From Anthoceros angustus (taxonomy: Eukaryota > Streptophyta > Anthocerotopsida > Anthocerotales > Anthocerotaceae): a DNA stretch of 64,000 nucleotides. Each line of letters begins with the position of its first letter. Within the stretch, counting starts at the first letter, position 1. Shown in pieces: positions 33,343 through 46,277 of the stretch. Below the pieces are notes generated by a model. It saw nothing but the letters and a program-made list of their open reading frames with translations. It did not search any database and was not told the DNA's origin. The stretch covers positions 248,001-312,000 of the forward strand of contig VJWM01000108.1 of the NCBI GenBank assembly GCA_010909165.1, given 5' to 3'. A program made the translations under genes and the position numbers.

Positions 33343-35827
33343 TCATCGACGATTAGTTTGTTGCTCGTTGCGCTTTGCTTTGACTAAAACCCAACCAATG
33401 AGGTCACAAGATCTGAACTCCCCTTTGGGACTCCTGTGGCTCTCACGCCATTGCTCACCAGGGGCCCTATCTGCCCCTCCTTGCATGACCTGTCTCCCTT
33501 GACCCTCATCCCCACCCAGGCTGTCTAGGAGCCCTTGAGCTCTTCTCTCATGAGCTTTCTTTGGTAGCTTGAAGGTCAAGCCGCCCAAGTGCCTCCGTCT
33601 GGGTCCCACCTACTGGTTTCGCTGGGAGATTGCTGGGACTCGGGATCTATCTCGATTCTCCTGACTTCACCTGGGAGCTTCTGGACGCCTGCAGAGACCT
33701 CTCCCATGTCGAGGACCTCCTTGCCGGAGGATACGTGGCCTTTTGAATTCTTTCCTCCTGCTAGGCGCTCAGTTACCTCATCAGAGACCGCCTCCGCCCC
33801 GGACGGTGTGACACTATCTGGGATACTCTGCCGAACCTCTTCAAAAGACGAGCAACCAAGGTGTTTTGCCATCGCCACTTGAATAATATGAAATTTCTTC
33901 CAAGAGATATATCTCATCCATTCCTTTCAGTGAGACCGCCAACACTTTCTCCAGAGCGTGATAAGCATCCCACACTCCTGAATCTTGAAATGATTTCCAA
34001 GGCTTTGCAAGTATCTTTTGGCTTCACATAAACAGTCTATTTTGTTGGCCTCCTGCCCACTTTCCGCCCACCTTGCTCTTCTTGCTTGCACTGCCATCAC
34101 ATGCTTCTTCCGCTCTAGCAACTCTCCCGCTCCCACTTGGTAAAATCTTGTCTACATTTTCCCATACCCTACCCTCTTGTTTCGCAATGCATAAAATATG
34201 GGTCCTGTCAACCTTGTTCGCTTTATAAACATCATCCTCGTGCTTCATCATCCTCAATAAGACCCAACACCTTAAAGTTGAATTTCCATGTCATGGTCAT
34301 CTCGTGACAGATCCCGCTTCGCAATAATCAATTCATCCTCAAATACCTCACCGCCTATAAAATTCATCTTCGCTTATCGACATAGTATTATGGTCCGTCG
34401 AGGACTCGTGATCTCTCAGACGCTTGAGACCACAGACATGAGCCTCCACATATTGAAACCGCGTTGAGAGATATCCGCAAGATGCTTCATTGCCGATAAG
34501 TGTGGTTTCCTCCAAGTACTCCCATGACATATTTTTGGCCCGAATCCGCTACCTAGCTTTTCCATGTCATCACACTCCGCAGGATCAATCATACAGAGGC
34601 AAAACGCCTTCTTCAATCCTCCTTTGATATAACACGCCAAATATTAGCCCATGCTTCATCAACCCCGCGATCTGCATCCGTGTACGATGCGGTCAAGGTT
34701 CTCTAATTTCACCAGATCGCTTCCAATACCACTTTCTTCGTGATATGCTCGCCTTCGACCTGTCAGTGGTCTTCAACCGATAGCCTCCGCAATCCTCTCG
34801 ATACACGTAACAGCGGGAATCTCACCCACGTTTTCCACCCTCTCAGCTTTGTCCCTTTCCTCTTTGCTTTTGCCTTAGGAGGGTCCTCGCCATTCCTTCT
34901 TCTCCCATCTCCTTCAAAACGACTGCCTTCCTTTTCCCCTTCGTCCCTACCGCCTCCCGCAGCCTCCTGTTAGCGAGAGGCGGGGCCCGCCTCCTCATGC
35001 AGGAGCTGAGGCCGCCTCGTGAGGGCGCCGGCCGGCCGTGTCCCTCTCCAACTTCCAAAACCGTCGGGGTGGGACGGCCTCGACTGCTGATGAGGCGCCA
35101 TGCCGCGCCTACCTCTCCGAGCCTCAGAACCCCGGGTTTCAGGGGCATGAAAACCCCGAGATCCATGTCCTCCTCGCGATCTCAATGCTCTTCATCGAGT
35201 GTCCGAGGACATCGTATCGGGCCATAGTCTTCATCCTCCGCCAAACCCCGACCTCCTCTTCTCACCGTCCTTCTCTTCCTCTCATCCGCACTCGGCTTTT
35301 GCATGCGCCCGCCATGACCTCTGGCCGCACGATCGCTTGGGTGATTTCGCAGACAACGCTCCTTATGAATGCATTCCCCATCATAGATCCTCGCACAATG
35401 AACAACGCTCAGTTAAAGGCCGGTCAGCGGAAAGCATAAAAATGAAATAGGGTAAGGTTTGCGAATACCGATTGCTCCACCGCATTCCCAAACTGCAAAA
35501 GCTGCGTTCGCATTTTGATAACAAGGTTGTTGAACCCGATTAAAGCTCGGGACCGGACCGGGCACCGATCGAATTCTTGAGGCCTTGTAATGCATAGAAT
35601 CGTACATCGGATCCCATTTGACATGTCCAATGTTGCCCTACACTAGCCATCCCGCCTCGCTCGCTGATTTGGCAAAGGCATCCTTGTAACCCATAATCCA
35701 TGCCTTGTACAGGCGTCCAAACATACTCGCCTTCTCGGTTCAGATCCCGAACAACCATCCAATCCTTGTCCAGATCTTCACCGCATCCATCGTGCTCCAA
35801 GGCGAATGTAAACTCTCTGAATCAGAG
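33343..35827 (-). other. Degenerate mobile-element-like sequence
   Basis: Minus-strand frames such as 33576-33917 (RYISWKKFHIIQVAMAKHLG), 34024-34257 and 35540-35800 (DKDWMVVRDLNREGEY) look like fragments of one broken larger coding region, but none is long or intact. I cannot assign an element class. The plus-strand frames over the same area appear to be shadows. Confidence 0.35.
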
Positions 35828-38800
35828 GGGGATGGAATAGGAGCCACCCTCTTCCCACCCTTTTCCCCTTTCTCCATGGCCTCGATTTTGTTGTGCTTGC
35901 TCGCCGAGGCTTCCCGACTGAGTGCCTCACTGCTGGAAGCGCCCGCACTGGCCCTGGGCTAGCATGTCCTCCCAAGACAGAGGTCTTCCAAATCATCCCA
36001 GATGCGCCTTCTCGCCAACGGCCTGCTTTCTGGCTTCGTGACAGTCTCGGGGGATCCGCCGGCCGCCTCGATCCTTCTTGCTTCTTCTTCCCATCGCCAT
36101 CACCGCAATTAATACTAGCCACTCGAGGGCCCTTCCTTCTGCTAATTAGCGTCCGCAATTCTACCACAAACACGCCAATTCGCAAAGCAAAGCAAACTCG
36201 AAATGGAGAGAACCCCGAGAAGCGCCTGAAGTGTGCTCCTAGATCTGCTGGGTGCAATCAGGGGTTAGATGGAGGAGAAGTCTCTCCTCCGAGGCGAACA
36301 CTCTCATCCTCTTGCACAAAGCACAATTGCTCGCTGCTTGAGTGACCATCGTGCGCACTCCTTTTGTTTGGCCAAACCTTGCTATTTCAAGTGCCCTTAC
36401 TCGTGGTGTTTCCACTAAGCGCTACATTTAGGGTTTACGGTTACTCCTACTGATGGGTTCAACCTTAGAGAACATTATTAACCATCTTGTACAAATTTTA
36501 ACGTCTACCACTTTCTCCCATTGCTTTGGGTTTATTTTAATCACCAAACATAATGACTTTCTGTCTTGCCTCACCGCAAACATTAGGAACTTAACGACGT
36601 CATGAAGAATGGTTTTATATGGTCGGTGACTAATCCAAACGGCCTTCATGGAACAATACGCTCCAACTATCTAATGTTGGAAGGAACCTTGCCTTCTTTC
36701 ATTCCCTCCACCACCGCCCAACCCCTAAGACTCAAGGTTTCGCGCCCACTGACCGCAGACGCGCCGATGAGAGTGCTTTGCAATCAACGCCTTGGATGCT
36801 TATCGTACACATGTCCTCCCCCTGCTTGATCACATACCGCGATGGTGAGGTTCAATCCCAATATGAAAGAGAACTTCCCGAGGTACTGGATGCAGGAGAA
36901 GAGCGAACTCAACGACGGCCGATGTTCACCATAAGACATCCCCATCCCCAAGGCACTACGGGCCGCACAAGGTGTGCTTACTCACTGCATTCTCATGGAG
37001 GTTGGATTTGTGAATTTAATTATCTCTGATTGTAGAAGTCTATGGCATACCATGCGGACATCGGACTCAGCCGAGACGCCAACATCGGCCTCCCACCATT
37101 CCGAGGTGCGTGGACTTCCCTTGGGGGTTAGGAAATAAGTTGGGTTTGTTTTTTCAGAGGTATGGAGTGTAAAATAAGGCGAAGGAGGAATAAGCACGAC
37201 GCACGGACGGTTCGGAGTGCACTGGACCCGAGGTAACGGACCTTGAGCCCACTCGAGGACCTCCTGACCACGCACCGAGTCGGATAAGTCCGGACCCCAC
37301 CCCGGTCAAAACGGGATAAGTACGCCAAGCAAGTAACTTAGAAGTTGAGCGTGAGTTAGACAGGCGGCGCCACGTGGACGGTGGAGACGGCATGCAGCGA
37401 CTGTAGCATTGCCGTGGGCCGCTATAGGTAGGTATTCACGCTCCGCTGCATCGCGCATGAGGCGTCCGAATGTCTCCTCGGCGTAGGGATGGAATAGGAG
37501 CCACCTCTTCCCACCCTTTCCCCTTCTCTCCATGGCCTCCTGATTTTGTTGTGCTTGCCTTCGCCGAACCCAGGCTTCAGACTTGAGTGCCCTCACTGCA
37601 GAAGCAGCACTTCTTGTAGCTGCTAGCATGTCCTCCGAGGCAGAGGTCTTCTGCAAATCATGCCGCCTTCTAGCGGTCTTTGCTTGCTCGCTCGCGTTTT
37701 CTCGTCTTACGCAGGCTCGGGGGATCGGGTTCCGGTCGCCAGATCCTTCTTGCTTCTTCTTCCGCCGCCATCACCGCAATTCAATACTGACCACTTGAGG
37801 GCCCTTCCTTCTCTGCTAATTAGTCGCAATTCTACCACAAACACGTCAATTCGTGCGCGATTACAAACACGGAAAATGGAGAACCACGAAGTTTGAGATT
37901 CGTGCTCCCTCGCCCAATTTGACGCGTTGCCGATCTAGGGGTTAGTGATGGGCTTGATTCAAGTCTCTCCTGGCGACCACCGCCGCGCACAGCTTCCCTC
38001 TTGCACAAAATTGTCAATTGCTCGCCGTTTTGAGTGACCAGTTGCGCTCCACTCGGTTTGTTTGGCCTCGAAACCTTGCTATTTCAAGTGCCTCGTCATT
38101 GCGTTCGATTTCCCTTGCTTAAGCTTACATTTAGGGTTTACGGTTACTCCTACTAGTGGATGGGTTCGAACCACGGTAGGAACATTATTAACACCATCTT
38201 GTACATACAGCTTAACGTCTACCACTTTCTCCCATTGCGTTTGGGTTTATTTTAATCACCAAACATAATGACTTTCCCGTTACTTGCCTGCACTGCAAAC
38301 ATTAGGAACTTAACGACGTTTTCATGAAGAATGGTTTTATATGGTCGGTGACTGTAATGCCGGAAACGGCCTCCATGGAAGGCTAATACGTTCCAACCTA
38401 TCTAATGTTGGAAGGAACCTTGCCTTCTTTCATTCCCTCCACCACCGTCCAACCTCGGAAGACGCCCAACAAAATGCTTCGTGCCACTCCGCGCATAGGC
38501 GGCGCCGATGTGGGTAGGTGCTTTCAATCAGCGCCGTCTTGGATCGTGTCGAGGCAACGTCCTCATTCCCCGTTTGATTGTGCTACCACTCCTGCGGATG
38601 GTGAGGTTCAATCCCGTATGAAAGAGAACTTCCCGGTGCAGACGGAAGAGCGGACTCAACGCCCGGCGGCGCATGTTCTACCATAAGACATCCGGCTCCC
38701 AGGCACTACGGGCCAGGTGTCACTTTGCATTCTCATGGAGGTTGGTTGTGAATTTAATTATCTCGGAAGTCTATGGCATACCTGCGCTGACATCAGCCGA

Positions 38801-39190
38801 CGCCAGGCTATCGGCCTCCCACCATTAGTGCCCATGGACAGCGGACTCTCCTTGGGAAAAATAAGATGGGTTTGTTTTTTCAGAGGTATGGAGTGTAAAA
38901 TAAGGCGAAGGAGGAATAAGCACGACGCACGGACGGTTCGGAGTGCACTGGACCCGAGGTAACGGACCTTGAGCCCACTCGAGGACCTCCTGACCACGCA
39001 CCGAGTCGGATAAGTCCGGACCCCACCCGGTCAAAACGGGATAAGTACGCCAAGCAAGTAACTTAGAAGTTGAGCGTGAGTTAGACAGGCGGCGCCACGT
39101 GGACGGTGGAGACGGCATGCAGCGACTGTAGCATTGCCGTGGGCCGCTATAGGTAGGTATTCACGCTCCGCTGCATCGCGCATGAGGCGT
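35828..39190 (+). repeat. Tandem duplication, ~1.7 kb unit, two copies
   Basis: Copy A is about 35828-37485 and copy B about 37486-39190. Both begin GGGATGGAATAGGAGCCACC and end near CGCTGCATCGCGCATGAGGC. Most of the unit differs by frequent 1-12 bp indels. A ~310-bp part (about 37141-37447 against 38869-39187, starting GGGTTTGTTTTTTCAGAGG) is nearly identical. No gene is visible. The internal text recalls the edge of a mobile element but neither LTR ends nor conserved domains are clear. Confidence 0.85.
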
Positions 39191-42100
39191 GCAGTAGGCG
39201 AAGCGTAAGGCGAGAGTAAGCCATGCGCACTCGGCGCATGTTGAAGAGCCGCCTTCCGCTGCGTTACTTCCGACGAGAGAAGCGAGGCGGAGGTCATTCT
39301 TCCAAACAACTTCGCCGATTCTCGCGCCTCGACACCCGCCTCGCGTTGTCTTCTTTTGATCGCCCCAGCATCCTTAGGCAGCCTCGACTTGGCGAGTGAA
39401 GCAACCGACACCGCCGAGGAGCGGGAGATTGTGAGCCTCACGCCCCCCAGCGGGATGTAAGGAGTGCGGAAGATGGGACCCAAGAAAGCGGAGGCGGGCG
39501 TAGCGGCGCTTGGTGGAGCGCAACATTGTCACCAAGCGCTACCCGACTTGTCCGTGGAGGAGGCGGGAGTTGAAGGAATGGCACTGACATTTTCCAGTGC
39601 CTCGGACCTTCGATGCCGCCTAGTCCGGAGTACGCTGAAGATGTTGGCTGCCAACAAGGAGGTTCGTCCAAGAACTGCTGGAGGACCTGTGGAGGTGGAC
39701 TGGACCGAGGGCGGTTTACAACCGCCCAAGAAATTGGGGCGAGTTCCGAGCCCCTCAAGAGGAAGATAGAGGCGCAAAGGCGGTAATGTTGGCTGTGGAC
39801 GCAACGAACAAAACCAACGCCGGTTGATGTCTGGAGTTGCCGACAGAGTGAGAGCAAAGGCTGTGATCATTGTCCATCGAACATGCTCACCAAGGTAGAT
39901 CACCTTGGTGACACCCATCGGTGTTCCCGCATGCTCGCAGAGGGGAAAGAGGCATCGGAAGGATCATCTTCGCCAGATCATTCGAAGCCGAGGTGAGAAG
40001 CCTCCGGCCGACGCTATCGCTTTTGATTCATGGGGGCACGCAACCTCAAGGAGGGTGAAGAGGAACGAGCATCAAGGGCCCGCCCACTGAGGCAGAGGGA
40101 AGAGCGAGGAGGCCCGCCCACCCCGAGTAAGAGGGTCCGGGAGGAGGACGACTGGAGGAATTCTGATCCATACGCTTGGAGCGGACCTCTCGCCACCAAG
40201 GGAAGTGTGGAGGACATCCCGCTTCCTCTTGTGGCCCCACCGAGCAGAAAGCAGGAGAGGCGCCAGTGGATCGGAGTTGGCGCCCAGCCCGACCAACAAC
40301 GACAATGGGAGCCACGACTGCTGGAACCAAGAGGCGGAAGACGGTGCCGCCCACAAAGCGCACCAGACGGTGCCTGCCTTGCCCCGCCAACGGAGTGGCA
40401 AGAAGGAGGAGGTCAAGGGCTGAGAGAGGGCCGCGCCCAAGGAGCGGGAGGCCACTGCAGCCCACCCGAGCCTGCCTGTCTCCGACGGGAGAGGGAAAAG
40501 GGCTGGGCCCCACCCTCACCACCTCCGAGCCCCGTGGAGGAAAAAGAGCAGAAGGGCAAGAGGGCTAAAGGGGAGGCGCCGGACCATAGCACCTGTGGAC
40601 CTAAGAGTCCCGATTAGGTCCGGAGAGCCAGCCCGACTCGCCCGGATCGCAGATGGCGGTCCTGACGATAGAGATGCCCGCCCACAAAGCAGACTTCCGG
40701 CATCTCCTCGGGCGGGTGGAAGACGCTGCCACTGCCATCATGGACGGTATGCTTTGGGGCTCTGGAATAAATGGAGAAGACCCAAGAAGTGGAGGCCACC
40801 GGAGGATGGTGGAGCAAGGGTGTAGAGGCGCCCAGAGGCAAAGAAGAAGGCGAGTCCCTCGCCCGAATCGAGGAAGGGAAACCGGGAGGCGGAGCGAGAG
40901 GTCCTGACGGCTCAAGAAGACCGACTAAGGTCCTCCACCTGAGGCACCGAGGCATGCAGGGAGGCCCAAGCGTCAAGACCTCCGCACGGGGGAGGCGCAG
41001 CAGAGGCGGAGAGGGCTGCGACCGCCGAGGCGCCCTACCGACCAACATCACTCACGAGGCTGTGAAGGTAGCGGAGGCGGTAAGGTCGATCGGATCACCA
41101 CCGACGTGATCGGAACCGTGAGGGAGACGGCCGGGTAGCGAGGCTAACTCAAGGGTGAACAGGTGGCGCTGAGTGGCACGGCCGAGCCGTGAGGAGGAAC
41201 TGAGGTCAGACCGGGAAATAGGGACCTCGGGGCAGAGGAGGCTAAGAGGCCAAGGTGAGCCGGCAAAGAAGGACACGAGCCGCAACTCCAAGACGACGGA
41301 GCAAGCAGGGATTCTCAACGAGAGAATCCAAGACTTCGAAATGAGATAGAGCGCCTCAGCTTGAAGACGAGGAGAATAGGCGGCGATCCAAGGAGTTCGA
41401 CGTCATGAGCCGTCAAGGGAGGGAGGAAGCCGTGAGTCGACGGGGATACCGCCCGCGAGAAGGAAGGCTGACTCCGGAAAGGATGAACGGAGGGATGAGA
41501 GCGGAGGAGGAGCAGAGGTCGCCATCCTATGGAAGCAGAGGGAGCTCACCCATGGCCAAGAACCAAGTGAGCTAGAACTGGCGGGAGGAGGAGCACGCCG
41601 AAAGTGAAAGGCCGCAGGAGCCTGAGGCCGCCTTTGGCATCGGAGACCGCCCGGCCATAGGGCAAGCCCGGGCGGAGAGCCAGTGGACAACATGCCACCG
41701 GAAGCACCTCGGAGGAGGGAGTGGTGCTGGCCCATGTGGAGGAGGCAATTCAACAAGTCGATTCCGACTTTGCCTACTACCACGCAGAGCTTCCTCAAGG
41801 CTCTAGAGGTCCCTGGGCAGGAGGGCGGGCTTAAGAGTCAAGGAGGAGCAAGGGAGGAAGGCCCTGTGGAGCAGCCCACGGGGACCATAGGAGCCCTGCT
41901 TGACGACGACGGGCAGCAGGGGAGAGGAAGAGCGAGGCATAAGGAAGGTCAGCGCACCGAGGTAAGCACTGCACCCCTCACGGAGAAGGGGAGGCCCGAG
42001 GGGCCAAGGAAGGCGACTCGCAACCCGAAGCGAGGGGGCCTGGTGAACCTTGAGAAGTCCTGAGAGGGGAAACTGCACGAGGGACCGACTTTGTCCGACT

Positions 42101-42590
42101 GAAGAACGGCGGACTAAGGTCCGGCCTCAAGAAAGTCCGGACTTTGAGGTCCAGATTTAGTGAGACGGACCTCGTCCCCGCGCTGGGAGGGAGGGCCGGG
42201 TCCGAGATCGGACCTCAGAGGTCCGGACTCGAGAGGTCCGGACTCGAGCGAGACCGACCGAGGTCCAGACGAAAGAAGACCGACCTAGAAGTCCCCAGTC
42301 GAGACCGAGAGGTCCTGACTCGGAGGCGAGGAGAGCCCTCCGACTCACGGAGGGGAGCAACCAGTGGCTTCTACCGGAGAGGACCCACTGGGGCGGAGGA
42401 AGACGTGGTGACTCCATCGACGCCGCCGAGCCCAACCCGGAGGATTCCGGAAGGGGGGTCCCGCTAATCATCCGATTGCGCCCGAATCGAGCGGGATTGG
42501 GCTACTGCCGAGACGGGACCAAGGGCATCCCAGCCCACCACCGACGACGGAGATAGGAGGAAGGGAACAGATGGTAGGCGGCCGATTATA
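39191..42590 (+). other. Purine-rich, strand-asymmetric repeat-like region without intact genes
   Basis: From about 39460 to 42470 the plus strand is strongly enriched in G and A (GGAGGA, GAGGCG, CGGAGG words). Frames translate into Arg/Glu/Gly-rich (plus) or Pro/Ser/Leu-rich (minus) low-complexity protein, and no conserved domain is seen. Near 42210-42330 a degenerate repeat of GAGGTCCGGACTCGA occurs. A perfect palindrome of two 10-bp arms (TCACCAAGGT) lies near 39887-39911. The content could be a decayed Gypsy-like gag region, but this is speculation. Confidence 0.4.
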
Positions 42591-42830
42591 TAATCGAGCA
42601 CCACTGTAATAATAGGGTGTAAAGACGCCGACTCATGAGTATAAGAGGGCCGAGGCTACTCTAGTAACGTATCTTCTCTGGTGTTGATGTGGCCTTCTGC
42701 AGCCCTTTGTGTGCCTCTTGTTAACGCGAGCCCCGAGTCATCGAGCTCCCGAGAGACTGATCAAGGTCCCGTGACGACCCTAACGTGTGGTGGTGTGTGC
42801 AGGAATAGCGACTAGGACCCTTGCTCGTCC
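42591..42830 (+). other. Possible LTR-like promoter segment
   Basis: The stretch around 42635-42650 reads GAGTATAAGAGGGCCGAGG. It resembles the TATA box and transcript start of plant LTRs and is followed by a pyrimidine-rich segment as in R-U5. No second copy was found in the window and no TG...CA boundaries are certain. Confidence 0.25.
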
Positions 42831-43599
42831 AGAGCCTGCCCGGCGGACTCACCGGACGCGTGAGCGGAGGAACCCGGAGGCGGCAGAGCCGGATGGAGGC
42901 GGCGGAGCGGCGGAAGAGTCACGTATACCCGCGTTTTCCCAAGGACGATGAGTGGGTGAGTGGTGAGAGCGGACTAGAGGATGGTGGCACTTGACACGCC
43001 TGACGGGTCCTTAAGCGTTTGGCCACGGGCACAGCCGGTGAAGCGTTGCGGGTAGTTAGGCGGTAAAGCGATAAATAGGTGTGTTGAGGAAGCGGATACT
43101 AAGTGAGGTGAAAGCAGATTGAAAGCGTGGCAAGCGGAGCCTATCATTCTCTTGGGAGGCGGACCCCTTACTACAACGACACGGATTGCGGCGCGGTACC
43201 GCCATCGTGTAGCCACAGTGCGCACGGACACCAAGAAATCTCAACGGTATGCCACCACGGAGGATCCCGCAAACAGCGGTGTGAGCAGCGGCCGCGCGAG
43301 GCAAGCCACTCGGGCTCCGAATCGTGAGGCGACATGTTCACGGTGTCAGAACTCACCATCATCGGTAGAAGAATGCGGCAATAGGGCAATGAGGAGGCGG
43401 GGCGATTTCCAGGCACTCCAAGATCGGCGACCGCCATCTTATCACCCCAAACCAGTGAGTGAGACTTTGGTGTCTGCGGAAGCTACGAGTGTCGGTGCCA
43501 AAGAGGCGAGCTGCGGAGTCCCAATGAGGAAATGTGAAGTGGAAAGCATCAACATTGATTTCGGAAGGCATGTTGCAATCGGATGTGTCTCCAGTTGAC

Positions 43600-46020
43600 A
43601 AAAGAAAGGTTTCGTGAACAACGATATCGCTATTACGGATGGGGAGGCGAGCAGAAACATTTTGGAATCCTCATACGAGGTTGTGCGACAGAGCTGGGTA
43701 GCAAAAGTTATTACTCATCTTGGGGCCGGATCCTTTCCGATCGCTTGCGCCTTGAAGAGTGTATTGCCTCTCGGCCAGATATGAAGAGTTGAAGAGTAGA
43801 GTCATCTTGAATGCCGTGGGATGCCATGAGGCGAATCCAAAAGCAGTCTCACCATGCCTTAAGTGCAATAGCCTGGATGGACAATGCTTTCCTCAACATG
43901 GTGAGAGACTTCCAAATATCGAGGTCTTCAACCTACACACATACACAAAACTAGAAATTTGGGGTGAATATAGGCGGCATTGTGAACAAAGAGGACATGT
44001 GATGCACGCGGTTCTTGAAGCTATGGAAAGGGCACTTCAACAGGTAAAGATTCCAAAGTCCTAGTTCTCCACTTGCTCGCTCTGATTGGATTGAAAACAA
44101 CTATCTGAAATACAATCTCAAAGGTTGATCAAGGTAAGTAACATTCTTTTCCTTATCCCATGTTTTCCATCTGAGGGTGGTTGACCGCGTGGCCAAACCC
44201 TCAATGGCAGCGTGTTATGTCTACTATGTCAATATGCCCCCTTCGTGACAGGTGAGGTGGGCCGCCGGCGCCCACCATACGTCTCGTACCATATGTCCTT
44301 AGGATTATGTGTGGATGGTTCCCGGTCATGAGGGCGGCCGTCGGGCTGTAACCATGCATGTGCCTATCACATGCCTTAGGCCCCGCCATGCGAAGGCGCA
44401 CATCGAGGTTGCGGAATGAGGCAGTCCTCACGGCGCCCGGTGGCGGCGCCCCACGCCTGTCTCGCCTTGGAGTGCGACAATATGTTCGCCCATTATATCC
44501 TTTGTTGTCGATCATAGGGCGAGGGGTGGGGGTTGAGGAAGGAGAAGTTGGGGTGTCAATGACATAGGCACATCCGCAGGTGATGCTTGTTGATTCTTGG
44601 ACATCATACTATGTGTTTTATCTTGGAAGTTCAAATTGTAAAGGGACTCAAAACTATGTTGTGAATATGTTATGTGGAGAAATATCAAAGCGACCGGGCG
44701 CCACGGCGCTTAGCAGGCGTGCGAAGATGACAAAACTGACAGCAAGAGTTATGTGGAACCACATAAGTATATGTTACTATGTATCGATGGCATGGACGGA
44801 AGAAGAGAGATACCGCACATGTTGAGGTGGCCAAAAACCTAGACGAGGAATGTCGCATTTGTTCACGTGGTCGGTGCATGATCCACAACTACACCCACAA
44901 AGCCAGCGTTTTGCACTACGCCAACCTCCGGAATGATGCCAATTTGACTATCACGTCATTCAAGATGTCATCCACAACTATGGTGTGCTGCCCAAAGTTT
45001 TGTACTTGCAACTTGACAATACATGTCGGGAGAACAAGAATCAGCTATTATTTGCATATGAACATGCTCGTTGATATGGGCACGTTCGAAAAAGTGAAGG
45101 TGGGATTCCTTGGTTGGTCACACTCATGACCAAATAGACGGATGTTTTCCCTTCTCCAAAAGCCTTAAACACAAAGCGCTACGCTACCCACACATTACTG
45201 CGAGGCATACTCCCTCTCCAGGTGAAGGTTGTGGAGGTTCCAGTTCCGGACATATATGGCCAATAGCGAGGGCAGAGGCAAGTATCGGCCGTGAAGAAGT
45301 TGAATAATCATCATACCAGCCAGTTCAAAATTACGGGAGGACAAACGGCCGCGGCCGTCACGATCATCGAGGAGCAAGCGATTCAACATCTCACTTTGGG
45401 AAGCAGGCGGTTTGGAGTTCTTAAATTTGTTCCCTCGATGCCATAACGGCTTTGATGTCCTTACGTGCAGGATAAAAAAAGGAAGCACTCACCAACGGAA
45501 GGTGTGGCTCATTTGAAGGATGGGTTACTTGGAATGCGACCTTATGTAACGAAGAGTACAAGTGGTGGGAAGAATTGCAGGTGACGAGAGATTGCTGTTA
45601 TTGTGGAAAACCACATCGGCCTTGTTCTGGATTGTCCTTGGAAATGGTTCTCCGTCTTTGAGGAGGAAGAAAGTACCCCTTCACTGATGAAGCTTTGCTG
45701 GAAGAAGCATTGTTGAGGAGCTTCCCCAGCGAGATATATCACAGGGCATATCAAAACATTGGAAGCGGCGTGAAATGGCGCTTGAATGGCGATATTGCGT
45801 CAAAAGGAATGTTTCGATGCCATGCACCACATACACAGACCTTTGGATTGGGAAAGTCACGGACGTGAAGTTGGATGCACCACAACCTCACTTTCTTATC
45901 CAGTATCGGACGGATCATACAGACGTCTGCGGTATGTGGAGGAATATATACTACGAGGAAGAGGTAACCAAGATGGGCAGCCTTTGGGAAAAAAGGTAAT
46001 AAGGTATTTTATCCCAAAAA
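43600..46020 (+). pseudogene. Broken DUF7869-like (RNase H-fold, transposon-associated) gene
   Basis: Frames at 44942-45045 read FDYHVIQDVIHNYGVLPKVL, then YLQLDNTCRENKNQ. After a frameshift the text continues LVDMGTFEKVKVGFLGWSHS, and after another HDQIDGCFPFSKSLK. This succession (LQLDN.. ENKN.. VGFL..HTHDQID) is the signature of the DUF7869 family, which is widespread in seed-free plants and animals and thought to derive from transposons. Upstream pieces have a Cys-rich motif (CHEANPKAVSPCLKCNSLDG, 43822-43881). A downstream piece (WIGKVTDVKLDAP, near 45845) may be the family's C-terminal part. Multiple frameshifts and stops show that this copy is dead or badly sequenced. Confidence 0.6.
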
Positions 46021-46277
46021 CATACAGGTCTATGTGAATGATCTCATCCTTTATTACGGTTTTATTTTGAATGCCGGAAACATTTGTATGCGGTGGACAA
46101 AAGGCGAGGACAAATTGAGCGGTGCGGATTCATACTGACCAACCAGTCAAAGTGTCGGAGGATAGCGATGACAATATTGTTGGGCCAGCGATGAAAGGCG
46201 TGAACTCGGGATGACTATTGAGTGTAGGACGACTAGCCTCAACCATTGTCATTAGGGGTCGTATGGATGTGGGTCCC

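Noticed and set aside
38150-38180. GGGTTCGAACC-like box suggesting a tRNA T-arm
   Set aside because: No acceptor or anticodon stem can be drawn around it, and the other copy of the duplication lacks the motif.
40030-40617. 195-codon Arg/Pro/Glu-rich frame
   Set aside because: Composition follows the purine bias of the region, several frames are equally open, and no domain is visible.
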